Assembly (NCBI RefSeq): GCF_051401765.1
Contig: NC_135064.1
Location: 28,680,001 to 28,744,000, forward strand
Direction: 5' to 3'
DNA from: Calliopsis andreniformis
Lineage: Eukaryota > Arthropoda > Insecta > Hymenoptera > Andrenidae
DNA: 64,000 nucleotides
The position numbers were made by a program, and so were the translations under genes. Below are positions 35,852-49,500 of the stretch, one piece after another. How positions within the stretch are numbered: position 1 is the first letter of the stretch; each line of letters starts with the position of its first letter. A model generated the notes under the pieces. It searched no databases. It was not told the origin of the DNA and saw nothing but the letters and a program-made list of their open reading frames with translations.

Positions 35852-37571
35852 ATCTGAATGTTCACGATAATAAGATCATTGACAGTGAGTAATAGGTAAA
35901 AGTCTTAAAACAAGAAAACACTCAATCGGAAGAACGAAACGAAAGGTAACTTGTCCACTTTACTACATATATAATTAGTGCTCATTTTTAGACAATATTG
36001 TCATTCCAACTGAAGCAGCACGTGTGCTTCGTAACATGCTCGTAGAATATGCAAAATAGCCTAATAATACATACTTTCCTTCCAGCATTAATGTAAATCG
36101 ATTAGATATTAGTTAAAGGAAACATTAACGGAATGTTTGGTTTACTATGAGTTATTGAAAAAATTAGTGTTGAGTTTTTTAGATAGCAAAACGTATGTAT
36201 GTACATAAACACGTGTGTTTGTGTGTGGTATATGTCGTGATATGTATATATACACATAGATATCTACATAGATACATGATATATCAGATATGAACAATAT
36301 GGAATTGAACACTTGGCACACTAAGCGCCCTCAAGTGACCATGCGAGTAGATATCCTGACGTTTTGTTAGTTCGTTGAAACGTCAGTTGAAGTAGTGTAT
36401 GCTCGTGCAGGGACCGTTAATGAAGTTTACAAGATTATAGAACATGACAGTGCACCTATAAAAATTAATGTGGTCAAGGTCGAAAAAAATATATTAAACG
36501 AATAATTGTGACATTTGAATAACTGGAAGGAGGAGAATCAGCCATTAGTGGGAGAGCCTATCGTTTTCTTTACCGTGAATGACATTGCAGCAACATACAG
36601 ACTCGCCACGTATTAGGTACGTGTGTATACAATCATATCGTACGATACTTTCGCAATTGGTGATTTCTAGATATTTTATTGATATGGAGGTAAATTGTGC
36701 GCAACTTGAGTATTGGTTGCTTTTAAGGAAATTTTAAAAACAACAGATGCAACATTAAATTTCAAAGGAAAATTATTAAGTGACCTTGAATCATGGTCAA
36801 GCGACTGTTGGACCTTCTAACCCGATATGTCAGACAGTTGTGTCTGTAAATTAATTCGTTTCTTTGATTCGTGCTAGATAATTTACACAAACTTTTGGAT
36901 TTCTGGATTTCTTATACGTCTCGCGATTACGAAAAAAAAGCAATGAACAAATTATGAACAATAACGAACAATTTATGCGTTAGCGTTAATCTGAAAGGTT
37001 AGTATTTTTCGACGCTACAACACGCAGTGTTTTCGTCCAACTTCGAACTTCTCCTTCAGTGTTTATTTTTACATTGACATTGTGCTCATATCCATATGTT
37101 ACTTCTTCGTTGCATATATCATATTTTGTTCCTTCTATAAACATCAAATCTCACTGGTATGTTTATTATGATGTACCCTTTACTTTCTTACGCTATATTA
37201 CGTTTATCCTTTGAAATCTCATAAATAAGCATCAAAACTGTTTTATTCTTGTGCAGCCCTTTGATTGTAAACTAGTTCACGTGAAATTTTAACGAAATTT
37301 TATCAAATTATAACTTTTTTCACACAGCCTCATTCGTAAATATTAAAAAAAATTCTAATTGATAAAATGCTCTTCTTGTTTTCTTTTTTTTCTTATACTC
37401 TTATAGTCTTATACTCTCGCATAAAATTTTCTTTTTATACAAATTACCTATTAAAGCAAAATGTTTCTTGATTTAATACATCTTATACAATAATTCCAGA
37501 TTTTAATTTGGACAACTCTGATAATTAAGTTATTATTTCAATATTGCGTGATTAAAATTCAACTATTAAAA
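35852..37571. other. divergent promoter region between SRFBP1 and ClpX
   Basis: No coding exon is supported. A somewhat GC-richer block at about 36300-36620 ends in a donor-like TTAG|GTACGT near 36615 and could be a non-coding first exon of the ClpX transcript. TG/TA-rich sequence lies at 36190-36260. Confidence 0.4.
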
Positions 37572-39927
37572 ATGAGTTGTGTTCGATGCTGTTTAATTAG
37601 CGCTGGCCGTTTAGCATCTTCTACTCAAGTGACAAATCATGGTATGCAGAAAACATATTTATTTATGCAGCATTTCAAAATTATGTCAATTGGGAAAAAA
37701 ATCATGTTTTAATGTAAAATATTTTGTTACATTAGTTCACAAAATTGCAAGAGTAGTCGTGAGTAGGTCATTGACAATTGGTAACACATTAGGAAAAGCA
37801 CCCACAGAACCTACTCCACCTAGTAAAGATACTAGCAGTGGAGTGTCCTCCGTTGGTAGTGGAGGTAGTGGGGGAAAGAAAAACACGCTTACCTGTCCAA
37901 AGTGTGGAGATCCTTGTACACACGTAGAAACTTTTGTGTGTAAGTACAGAATACGTGTAAGTTTTACTACACTGCAAATACGTAAACCATACTAGAATTA
38001 TTTGGAATAAAAAGGCATCTTTTTTATTAGCATCAACAAGGTTCGTCAAATGTGAGAAGTGCCATCATTTCTTCGTTGTTTTATCAGAGATAGATTCAAA
38101 GAGAAGCCTCAAAGAAGCTTTGAGACCAGATGACACCAAACAAGGATTTTATAGAAAACCACCACCTCCACCTAAGAAGGTAATAATAATTTTCTCCAAG
38201 TTTATAAACATATACGTTTTTATGATAAAGTACTAAACAAGATTAATACTGATGTTTTTAGATCTTTGAATACTTGAACAAACATGTCGTAGGACAAGAG
38301 TATGCCAAAAAGGTCTTGAGCGTTGCAGTTTATAATCATTACAAACGAATTTATAATAATTTACCAGCGCAAAACACAATGCAAGGATCTACTAGTGCAG
38401 CCGGTACACAAGATCTGAATCATCCTTTTACTCACAGAGGTCTTAAACCACGTAAATAACAGTTTTCCCATTTTACACGTATTCCTATATAAAGTTAAAA
38501 AATAACATGTGACTTGCAGTTTAACAATCAATTCGAGACTGTGCAGAGTTCCCTTTAACATGTGGAATACCTGTAGCTAGACATAAATGGTTCTTTAGAA
38601 TAACAATTTTCAGTAGATCATAAAATTGATTTCTTATGCTAACTTTAACGAAATATGTTTTTTGTTTTCCATTATAGATTTGTTACACATTTCAACTATT
38701 GGAAATTCACTTGGTGTTGGATTTCAACAGTTTCCTACAGGAAACGAACAGAAATCTGCTGGTAATCAATCAGTCCCTGGATCCGATATTCTGGACAGTA
38801 AACAACATCAGCTAAAATTGGAGAAAAGTAACATTCTATTACTCGGTCCAACGGGCAGTGGGAAAACACTACTCGCACAGACGATAGCTCAATGTTTGGA
38901 CGTACCTTTTGCTATCTGTGACTGCACAACCTTGACTCAAGCAGGCTACGTCGGCGAAGATATAGAAAGTGTTATCGCAAAACTCCTTCAAGATGCCAAC
39001 TATGTAGTGGACAGAGCCCAAATGGGTATTGTATTCTTAGATGAAGTCGATAAAATCGGTGCCGTTCCTGGTATACATCAACTGCGAGACGTTGGGGGAG
39101 AAGGCGTCCAACAAGGGATGTTAAAAATGTTAGAAGGTACAGTCGTAAATGTACCAGAAAAAAATAGCTCAAGAAAGCTGCGCGGTGACACTTTACAAGT
39201 TGATACTACAAATATTTTATTTGTTGCTTCTGGCGCTTATAATGGACTGGACCGGTTGATCTCGCGACGTAAAACCGAAAAGTATCTTGGGTTTGGTGCA
39301 ACACCCTCTACTGAGAGTCCAGGAAGAAGAGCCGCGAGTCTAGCCGATGTCGCGAACATGTCACCTTCCACCGAGAAGGATAATAAAGAAAAAGATTTCT
39401 TGTTACAACAAGTCGAAGCAAGAGACTTGATTGACTTCGGTATGATTCCCGAATTTGTGGGTAGATTTCCCGTTCTTGTACCTTTTCACACTCTCGACAA
39501 GGATATGTTGGTTAGAATACTCACTGAACCTCAAAATGCTATGGTGCCTCAATATCAAATGCTGTTTTCCATGGACAAGGTGTGAAATAGAATTTGTTGT
39601 ATCGACGCTATTGCGTACTGTCTCTATGATATGTGCAATCCTTATTTTTTCTTTAACTCGTCTGTTCCTTTCCAGGTGGAATTAACATTTACCACAGAGG
39701 CCTTAAACGCGATAGCAACATTAGCGATGGAAAAGAAAACTGGTGCAAGAGGACTTCGCGCTATCATGGAATCATTACTTTTAGAACCTATGTTCGAAGT
39801 ACCTGGTAGCGATGTAATGTCGGTACATGTGACTGAAGGTTGTGTACGAGGACTTGAGAAACCGCAATACATCAGGCGTGGCGAGAGTACCGAGGACGAA
39901 TTACAAGCTCAACACATACATAATTAA
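37572..39927 (+). CDS. ClpX: mitochondrial ClpX, AAA+ unfoldase subunit
   Basis: The exons are 37572-37641, 37736-37939, 38031-38179, 38262-38451, 38678-39579 and 39676-39927, for 588 residues with all phases matching. The N-terminus is Arg/Ser-rich without acids, as expected of a mitochondrial presequence. A four-cysteine zinc-binding domain uses C77, C80, C99 and C102, the last pair in KCEKCHHFF. Walker A is GPTGSGKT at 261-268 and Walker B IVFLDE at 322-327. The GFG loop that docks to ClpP is in [10 protein letters not shown], and the sensor-2 motif is TGARGLR. ClpX unfolds substrates for ClpP in the matrix and also activates heme synthesis in eukaryotes. Exon 4's donor (CCAC|GTAAAT) was set by phase and homology. 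Confidence 0.93.
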
Positions 39928-41823
39928 CAAATAAGTCATAAAGACGCACCGCACGTCTGATCAACTTTCTCGCAAGAGTACTCAAAACAATACCTTTTTA
40001 GTAATAACAATATTTTAAGAGCAAGACTTATTTACCATAAACAGTGTTCCTTTTGTTCTTCTTTCTTCTTTATTAAAGAAGGAAACAAATTATATTGACA
40101 CAAAAAATATACACAAAATTGAACGACAATATTGAAATTACAGCTATTCATGTATATAAACATGTACATGCGTCAGCTAAGTTAAAGAGAGCAATGTACT
40201 GCAAAGATTCTTTAACGATACAAGGTAATATGTGAAAGAGTCATTTTTACATTTTAAAAACTTCCGCTTAAATGTTCGTGTATGTCGTAGTTCAAACATA
40301 CTTGGATGACAACAGAAATATACAATTAATATTTCTGTTCTTCATGGAACAAAAACTAATATAAAAATTTTGGAAAACTGATCTGTAAAGAATTACAAGA
40401 AATGTTGAAATTATAACGGTCACTTGAGTAAGAATTTAGAAGTGGCGATTTTAAGAAAAAAATTAAATATCACAAAAAATATACTTCAATTTGAAAGTCT
40501 AAGGCAATATCGCCTTACTATATAAATTAAGGATTTTTGTAATATATTGTACATAAAGGTAGATTAGTGAAGACAATGAAATTAAAAATTTAGAAACAGA
40601 AACACTGGGAATAACATTAGAAAAAGTTCTTGTTAGGACAACCATAATTTATCCTAATGTATTGTAAAGAGAAAGATATATATGTTCATCTCGCATAAGT
40701 GTATGCGATAGGTATGAGAAAGGCTGTGTAATATATGATGCAAAGCGAAAGAAGGTACACATGCGAAACTACAAATAAGCCAAAAGTAATGCTAAATTAT
40801 ACGACATGTGTTCAAAGTCAGAATAACAATACATTCATCTTATTTCCATAAATCAGAAATAATACATTACGTATGTTGAATTTTTTTTCCGCCTCGCATG
40901 GTTCCTTAACTTTGTACCTACAGTGTTCCCAAGTTGTGTAATTGAAATATCATATTATGTAATACATACAAAGTAATAGATGCTGTATAGTTGTAAAAAA
41001 AATATTTAGAACAAATGCACTTATCCGAGAAATTAAAAGTAACAATGAATAAAGTTTATTTCAATCTAAAATAAAATATTCCAGTTTAAAAAATATTTTG
41101 AAATTATATATTATTATGAAAATATTATAATATTGTATATAGAGTATGTACACAGAGTAGATTACGTAACTGTAATCATTTCTATAACTCTGTAAATGAG
41201 GATATTAGTGAAAGAAATTTTACGAAATCTAACTAATGCCTGAAATATGTTATTTTTGAGAAAATTCTTATAATAGGAAAACAGTAAACAAAAAGCTATT
41301 ATCTGTGATTTAGTTTAATAACAGATCACTGAATTTACTTGAACATTACCTACAACTTTTAATATGAACAAAATTTGACCTCCATTTAAAGAACTACAAG
41401 ATGACCTTACAATTTCAATATTAATTTGAACTAATGTTTTTATGAAAACTATGAAAATAATTACGTGTCTCACCCTGTGTATGTATATACATATGTATAC
41501 ATGTATATAATTATTTCTGACATCGATTCGCATTTTATGTTAGTTAAATTACAAATGGATACTTGAACCAAAACTAGTAGAATGAAGCTACATTATTGAT
41601 ACAGTGTTCTGATAATAGAATTAGATCGACGGCGACGGTTTGTATAATATTACATTTTATGACTGTTATATGACCTCGATTATACACACACAATAAACTG
41701 CATGGGCTACGCATAAAAATATAACGAAACGAAGGATAGTATTGACAGTTTAACAAATTAAAATTAAAAAATATACGCACTATTTGCCCTATATTTCCTC
41801 ATATAATTCTAACGCGACTGTTT
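39928..41823. other. convergent AT-rich region after ClpX
   Basis: No exon is supported in 1.9 kb. It probably holds the long 3' untranslated regions of ClpX and of the minus-strand SLC25A46. AATAAA-type hexamers are present (for example near 41048), but which is used cannot be told. Confidence 0.5.
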
Positions 41824-43521
41824 TCATGTTGATTTTGATTTCGGTCTTAACACTGTTGATAATTCTGCTATGATCCATTTGATCATTTTGATTATTACAA
41901 CATCAACAGTAAATTGTAAAACAAGAGCACCAAATCCTTTATATAACCCAAGAATACCTTCTGTAGATACGATTGTATCATAACAATCCTTTGCGCCGCT
42001 ATATCCTGTTAGCAACGGTGTTACGCTATGTCCAGTATCCAAATTGTCGATAATCGTACGTGTACCCTGTAGGTGAAGTCTATGAATCACTGTCTCCCAA
42101 GGATAAAACAATACCTCTGCCATAAATGCAGAAATCAAGCCTGACTGTAGTTCTATATCTACCATGACTTGTTCGGATAGCAACTCTTTGCTATAAGCAC
42201 CCTTAATACAATATATGAACATTGTTTAATATGTATATCATAAAAGGTTTTAAAAACAAATGGTTTATTTTGAACTCACTCTTAATTCTTGGTACTGTTT
42301 CTGTTTAATCTGCATAATACGACTAGTAGCTCCACGAACAACCACAGTGAAAAGATACTTAATCACTCCATAAGCAATGGTTGGTGGCAGAAGGGCATAT
42401 ATAGGAATTAACCTACCCTTGTTGCTCACTTCAACTAAACGAATTGCTCCGTCTCGGAAAACATCCAATATTCCAGGACTTTCAGATGCAATCTCAGATT
42501 GTACCGTTTCAACTAATGATGCTGAATAAAACGGCGTTATCAGGCCTATGGAAATACTGTCATACTTTCTATTAATATATAATAATTTAAATTTAAGATA
42601 TACAAATCATATGCAGTGATATATTATTACCATTTAAGAAGAATATGCTGACCAAATGCTTTTAATGAACTGTTGTATGTTATTTCTCTGAAATTAAACA
42701 CCTTGTTATCAATTATCCATATTTATCGAAATGAAATTATATGTTATTTAATAGTATATAGCTAATTAAGAATCTAATGGTGTTCAAAAAAATTCCCTTA
42801 TACAATTGGACATTATCACAAAACTGATCTCTAATGCAAGCAGTTTAGTATCTTTTTAGTATTTCAAGTATTTGTGAAAAAAGTATGTCATACAACGAGC
42901 ACCTTACTTTGGCCATGGTGAAATTTTAGAAATGAAATCTTCAATAGCTAACATCATTCCCTTCACCAATAATACTGAGCCAATTCCTTTCCACAGAGTA
43001 TTTATCCCCTGAGTTTGGTGAAGACGTATAACTACGGGTACCAAAGTAATTGGTATTATATGGTACTTGTTCGATCCTGGATTTACTTGACATTGCCTTC
43101 TTAAAACAATGAATGGATGAACTAATAAAGTTTCAGTGATTAAGCTCGCCAAACCACAACCGGCACCTATGTATCTTTTTACAGTAAAATCTGCAAATCA
43201 AAAGTTATTGGAAATGACATTTGTATCATTCCTTCAATCGCTATATGTGTATCTCGTCTAACATCGAAACAAGATTTAGAATGTAGACTGGATGATTATT
43301 AAATCCATAGAACGGAAAGTAACTTTAAGCTTTCTAATTTTATTATCTTGAAATATACCTTCGATAGGAGGACTATCTTCAACTAAAGGATGTACAACGG
43401 GGACATCCAAAGGACGTATAACCTCTCGTCCTTGGTACATATATGGCAAATTACTACTACTCTCCCATGGCTTACTAGGTGTACCTCGATATACTCTTTC
43501 GTAATTTTCCAGTCCCGCCAT
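41824..43521 (-). CDS. SLC25A46: SLC25A46, mitochondrial outer-membrane carrier-family protein
   Basis: Minus-strand exons are 43521-43359, 43190-42908, 42687-42631, 42556-42280 and 42201-41824, for 385 residues (human about 418). Recognisable blocks in family order are GCGLASLITETLLVHPFIVL, RRQCQVNP, TLWKGIGS, ITPFYSASLVETVQSEI, RLHLQGTRTIIDN and LGLYKGFGALVLQF. SLC25A46 is the degenerate carrier (yeast Ugo1 relative) that acts in outer-membrane fusion/fission and lipid exchange with the ER rather than as a classical transporter. The acceptor of exon 4 (ATGACAG|TATTTCC) has a poor pyrimidine tract but is the one that keeps frame and matches the family. The gene is divergent from king tubby, 0.86 kb away. 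Confidence 0.9.
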
Positions 43522-44380
43522 TATTTAAATAAACTAATGTTTAAAGATCGTAGGTATGCATTTCAGATATTAAAAGTATTAGTTAAAAACTTGACACGTT
43601 CGCCTTTGCATGTGTGTTGCGTATCATATATCATGCACGATCAGCGACTGCGGCCAATTACGCATTTAAACCATAGATAAATAATAGTCCTTTATAGATA
43701 AACAAGTACACCGGTTTTACTGGAGCATTACACTTGAATGACTGCAATGACCACTAGTGGATCAAGGACAAAATCACACATTTTCACCACACGGATTGCT
43801 TACAGTTTTTGGGTGCGTTTTCATGCGATAGTAAATCCACTGAATATAGTATGTTCAAGGGCTCTGAGAAGAATAGGTTAGCGCCATTTTGTAAGAATAC
43901 ACCATGCGCGTTACAAACGGAGGATACAGAGAAAGTTTAGTACTATGTATCTCCGTTTGTAGCGTGCATGTTATATTCTTACAAGATGCCACAGATCAAA
44001 CGCAAAGAAGACGGCTAAACTCTATAGTTATACAGATTAGTGATAAAAACGAATTTTACTGCTGTATCATGTAATCAGCATGTAATTAATTTATTAAAAG
44101 ATTATACTGTTTTTATAAGAAAAAGAAGCAGATATATACCATATAACATAAATTTTCTATACATACAGTAAAACTTGTTCTAGTGAATATGTCTTTTCTG
44201 ATCTAGTGTTCTCATATTTTATATATAATTAGGGTTTTTTGTTGCAATGGTGCCTAGGTAGCCACAGGCGACGAGATATGTTTAGCGTAAACAAATTGGT
44301 TTTCTGACAAGCTGAATTATTCTATGAAAATCAATTGTATGTGCAGTATATGACAGTTTCCTCTAATACGCATCAACAAA
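43522..44380. promoter_or_regulatory. bidirectional promoter region between SLC25A46 and king tubby
   Basis: Two divergent start codons (43521 minus, 44381 plus) are separated by 0.86 kb. No TATA box is obvious. It contains the long inverted repeat at 43882-43990. Confidence 0.5.
43882..43990. repeat. inverted repeat with 44-base arms
   Basis: The left arm (about 43882-43928) contains TTGTAAGAATA, ATGCGCG and TACAAACGGAG. The right arm (43947-43990), read on the minus strand, contains TTGTAAGAATA, ATGCACG and TACAAACGGAG. The arms match at roughly 38 of 44 positions around a loop of about 18 bases. The fold resembles a pre-miRNA-size hairpin or a small foldback element. Confidence 0.8.
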
Positions 44381-46588
44381 ATGACGTCTCTAGATTTAAG
44401 ACAACAAAAACTTGAGCAACAGGTACAAACTATTGTATAAATATAACTTCGTTTACATATATTAAATAATTAGTTACTTAGATGTTCATTTAGATTTTGA
44501 TTATGTATTTTTAAATTATATATTATTTTAAATTAAATATCATTAAATTATATTATATTTTATGACTACAATTCTTGTTTTTCTCCCTTTTTTATGCATG
44601 TATAGTATGTAATTAATTATTAGTGACATGAAAAATGAATTAAAGTTAAAAATTCATTAAATTTATTGTAGAGACTTCTGAATCAATCTCTTTTCTACTG
44701 TAAAAAGATTAGTATAACATGTATTATTTAGAAAAATATAAAGTAGATGATTACATTTTTATATATTTTTCATGGAAAGACTTGATAAATTTTAAGATTT
44801 AACTCATTAATATTTTTAGTTAGTAGATTATTATTTCCTTAATTTTATATTGTGATCTTTAGTAAAATAATTTATAATTGGTTATAGAGGCAACTTATTG
44901 CTCAAAAAATGAAGCAGAAAAGACAGAGTGGTGCCAGTGGAATGGTACAAGCATCTAATATATTAAGTACTCAGCGTATAAGTCATTCCACAAAATGGAT
45001 GAATCCAAATAAAGAAGAACTACTAGGTAATTTTTAAGTGTTAAAAAAGTCTGGATAAAGTGGGATATATATGTATATTTGAGAACTTAATTTGATTCTA
45101 GGGTATGATGGATCATTACAATTTAATCTATCTCAAACAAATCCTGATTTAAGTACAATCACAGAAAGTAAAGACATGGAAGCAAGAATAAGTGGTATAT
45201 TTGATACTACATCAATTTCAATATTTGTTTATGTCAACTTGTGATTATAAAAAATGATAATAGTAGATTAATTTATGCACAGAAATGGGTACAGAAGGAG
45301 CTTTTTATCGTACAGTAGAAACTGCTGACTGTGCAGATGAAGAATCTTCACCTATAGACATACCTTCACCATCAGAATCACTACCATGTCCTTCACCTCT
45401 CAGAGTAGCACCATCTGACGGCGCTAATAGACTTATCAGTAGAGAAAATAATTCTTCTGTAAGAAAAAAATGTTATTCACTGTTAGCAACTCAGATACTA
45501 ACATACATATTGTGTCCATACAGAGTCCAGAATTAGAAGGAAACGTGGAAGGAAATATTGAGCATTTTGTACTCCAACCAGCAAACAAAAAAATGCATTA
45601 CAAATGCAGAATAACACGTGACAGAAAAGGTATGGATCGGGGTCTCTATCCAACGTATTTTCTACATTTAGAACGTGATTATGGAAAGAAAGTATGTATT
45701 CATAAAATGACATTTGAATTTTCTTTCCACGTTGAAAAAGTATAAAAAGTAAATGTTTATTTATTATAGATTTTTTTATTGGCTGGTCGTAAGAGAAAAA
45801 AAAGTGCAACAAGCAATTATTTAATTTCTACTGACCCAACTGATCTTTCAAGAACAGGAGAGTCTTACATTGGAAAATTAAGATCGAATCTCTTAGGAAC
45901 ACAATTCACTGTCTATGATAATGGATATTCACTAATGAAAGATGACAAGAAAGATGAACGTTTCAATCCTAGACAAGAATTGGCTGCCGTAATATACGAT
46001 ACTAACGTTTTAGGTTTTAAAGGTCCACGGAAAATGACCGTGATCATTCCAGGAATGACGACAGATCAGAAAAGAGTTGAAGTTTGCCCGAGAAATGAAA
46101 CAGAAACGTTGCTTGGTACTATACAGTTATATTATATTAAATTATTTAGCGAAATCTTTGTTATAGTTACATTATAGATGTAATTAAATTGTTGTTTTTT
46201 TATTATATCTATAGAACGTTGGAAAACAAAAAATATGGATAATCTAATAGAATTACACAATAAGACTCCTGTGTGGAATGATGACACACAATCGTACGTG
46301 CTTAATTTCCATGGACGAGTAACACAAGCATCTGTAAAGAACTTTCAAGTTGTACATGATAGTGATGGTTTGTATTCGTCACATAAAGCTTAATACGTTA
46401 AGAATATGTAGCACAGAAACCAATTTTGCTAAACCGAATAATTTCACATTACAGTTGAATATGTCGTTATGCAATTCGGCCGTGTAGCAGAAGATGTTTT
46501 CACTATGGATTACAGATTTCCACTATGCACACTTCAAGCATTTGCTATTGCATTAAGCAGCTTCGACAGTAAGCTGGCGTGTGAGTAA
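44381..46588 (+). CDS. ktub: king tubby, tubby-family PIP2-binding / ciliary trafficking protein
   Basis: Eight exons: 44381-44422, 44888-45026, 45102-45194, 45283-45458, 45524-45691, 45770-46115, 46215-46367 and 46455-46588. All phases match, for 416 residues. The N-terminal third is polar and disordered. The C-terminal tubby barrel starts near [18 protein letters not shown] and continues through [32 protein letters not shown] and [20 protein letters not shown]. It closes with the family C-terminus [14 protein letters not shown]. Tubby proteins bind PI(4,5)P2 at the plasma membrane and, through IFT-A, deliver receptors to cilia; the fly protein also acts in rhodopsin endocytosis. An AATAAA lies only seven bases past the stop and is probably not the one used. 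Confidence 0.94.
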
Positions 46589-49500
46589 CAATACAATAAA
46601 CCATCAGATATAACATTGTGTGTTCATGATTGATAAGCTATTTTATCAGAAAGATTTGCAACGGACAATCAATAGATTGCAATGTTTCTTTCATCTTTTC
46701 ACAGAACATACGCAATATTAATTGTATTATTAAAACCTAATATAACAATAAGTGGTATAAATTATGTGTTCATATTTCTTACATACAGAGAACATTTTTA
46801 ATGTATTCATTGTCTATGTACAATAGTTAATCTAATTCACGTGTTAATAGCTATAATTGTATCATTGTTAACACTAAGCCATATACTACACGTTGCTATT
46901 TCTATGTATGGTGCTTTATTGTTAATTAGTAGCGAAATTAATGCATCTATGCCTGATTGACGAATTACAATAATCAGTCATGTTTAGTGTTAACAGTTTA
47001 TCTATCGTATTTATCTCTCCTTTTGTATTTCACAAGGTAGTTATAAATTGCATTGCTTTTAATAACGATAATATAAGCGATTTGTAATGTTTTAACCATG
47101 TTATCGCAAATAGTATCTTTTGAGGTAAATGTAATACGTTCAGCATCCGAAAATGATATATGTACTGCACTATTTACTGCCTTAATCGATCAAATTATCA
47201 CTCCATGTTTTAAGAGTTCGTCAATTCTTTCCATAAGCTACATCTTGTGTTTGTTTGCATCTATTCAAGCACAAACATAGTAATTAAAAAATTAGGTAAA
47301 ACTGTTATACAAATATTATACACTAATTATACAAACTCTAAAGCATGAATCAATCGCTGTTTTTAGATGTAAAGAACTTTTCCCATTGCATGATTATCAC
47401 GATATTATTTTGTTACGCTCTTAGCGACACAGAAGAAAATAATTCTCCTTAAAATTCGTTATAATCATGATCTCATAATGTAACATTTCATGGGTTTGAA
47501 AACCAGAAATGTCATTCTAAATGCACATAAAACAGATGTACATGTAATTTCTTTATTGTATTCATTTCTCTTATGGATATGTTAGATCTAATGTGTGATG
47601 AAATGTATCATTCACTAAAGTAGTTCCAGAGATTACAGTTGTACTCGTATACAGTACAGAAGAAACTGTATTACAAAAAATAAGGCATAAAAAGTATTTT
47701 AACGTTGTGCCTTTTTATAACATTAAATGTTTATTCAGGTTTCTACTGTTTCAAAAAATTGTATATAAAACCGTAGAATTAAATATTTCAGAAATAGTCT
47801 ATGGACATTATATCCGAATGTGTCATAGCTTATTAAAAAAGAACTATTTTATATTAATAAAAATGGTTCATCGACAAAATAAGAAATCAGTATACATATA
47901 ATATATGTAATTAAATACAGTATTATTATTATTTAAAAAGCCAATTGGATTTTTATAATGATTGTAATATTTCATAATTGATATAATTTTTATTTTAATA
48001 ATTTAAGTACCGAATAATATTTAATATACACTGGTATTTGTTTTAATTTGCGTGCGTGTGTTTATTAGGGAACTTTGTAATTAACTTATCACATTTGAAA
48101 ATGTAAAATGAAGTGTTCGATTATTATCTGAAAATAAACGAAAATTGTAAATTTCAGTCAAGTATTAAGCATTTTAAATTAGAAATTACTAAAGGAAAAG
48201 ATTATAGCAAAAAATGGTAAGGGCATTAAGATTTCGAATCAATAAGCAACAAAAAATATTTGACTACAAAATATTTATTTTGCTACTATTAAACTTTTAT
48301 TAGCATTTATTTTATTAAAAAGATCACATAACATCTTTACACCAGTCCTGGACAGCGTGATCAACGAGTAATTCAATTTCACTAATTTAAACGTACAAAA
48401 ATGTTCTACAATATTATAACTAATACAGTAAAGGCACTTAAGGTCTAACGGTTAGAAATAAAGATTATAAAACAACAATCGCAATAAAGTTTTATTATTT
48501 ACAAAATGAATACATATTTTCGAATATTTTTTTGTTCTTTTATGAAGGAAATAGAAGAGATATTTAAGAAAACTATACTTATTTTTCTATTTTTGCAATT
48601 GGATATTTTATTATTACCATTTCACATTTGCAAATAGTTTTACATCATTAAAAAATATATTTGAATTTGTTGCTTTTCTACATTTTTAGTCATTAAAGAT
48701 TTATGCAATTATTTTAATAAAAGAATATTATTGGTAATTAAAGAAACTGTTCATTACTATGAAAAATAGGTACTTTGTATTATACATCTGTTACAAGGTA
48801 ATATTAAAATCATGCTCCTATCAATACTATAATTTAAAGAGAACACAACAATCGCAAAGATTCATCATAAGATATCTGGATATTAAAGTTTCAAGATAAA
48901 TGAACAACTTTGCACTTAGATTCTTAAAACAGGCAATGTTCCCTTGAAACAGATCAATATATTACAAGTAATTCACTATTCTTCCTTACTGCTGTTACTC
49001 CAAGTAGAAAGTTATGTAAGATGAATATTAAATAAAATAGTGTATACATAATAATTGATATAAGTAATTCATCATATAGTTGATTTAAAACAGCATGGAA
49101 ATAACATATAATATTTCTATGTATACAGAACACTTGTGAAGTGTCAACATTATGAATCATTATTGCTATAACAATAAAAAACCTTGCACAATGAATTACT
49201 CATAATTTGCTTGTTTTCACTTTTAGTAATTTTCAATACACCTTGAAATAATGTTTTAAACATATTATAAAACTTGTCTCATATTTCTTACAAAAAGATT
49301 TAATTTATTATATATTATATTTTCTTTTAATCGCCAATACACTCCTTACAAATACCCTATATGTTACAAAAAGTCAAATATATTATTTGATCACTAACTG
49401 AAATATTAATGCAACCTGAATTATAAATATGTATAACTTGATATGCTTTCTTTCAATATTTATATACTGTAATATGTTATACCTTTCGTTTCTAATTTGA

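Noticed and set aside
38626..38677. Upstream ATG start for the main ClpX exon
   Set aside because: This segment is intron: the acceptor at 38677 joins in phase to exon 38262-38451, and the encoded leader is not conserved.
47098..47901. Short plus frames downstream of king tubby
   Set aside because: AT-biased, no motif, no splice pattern.
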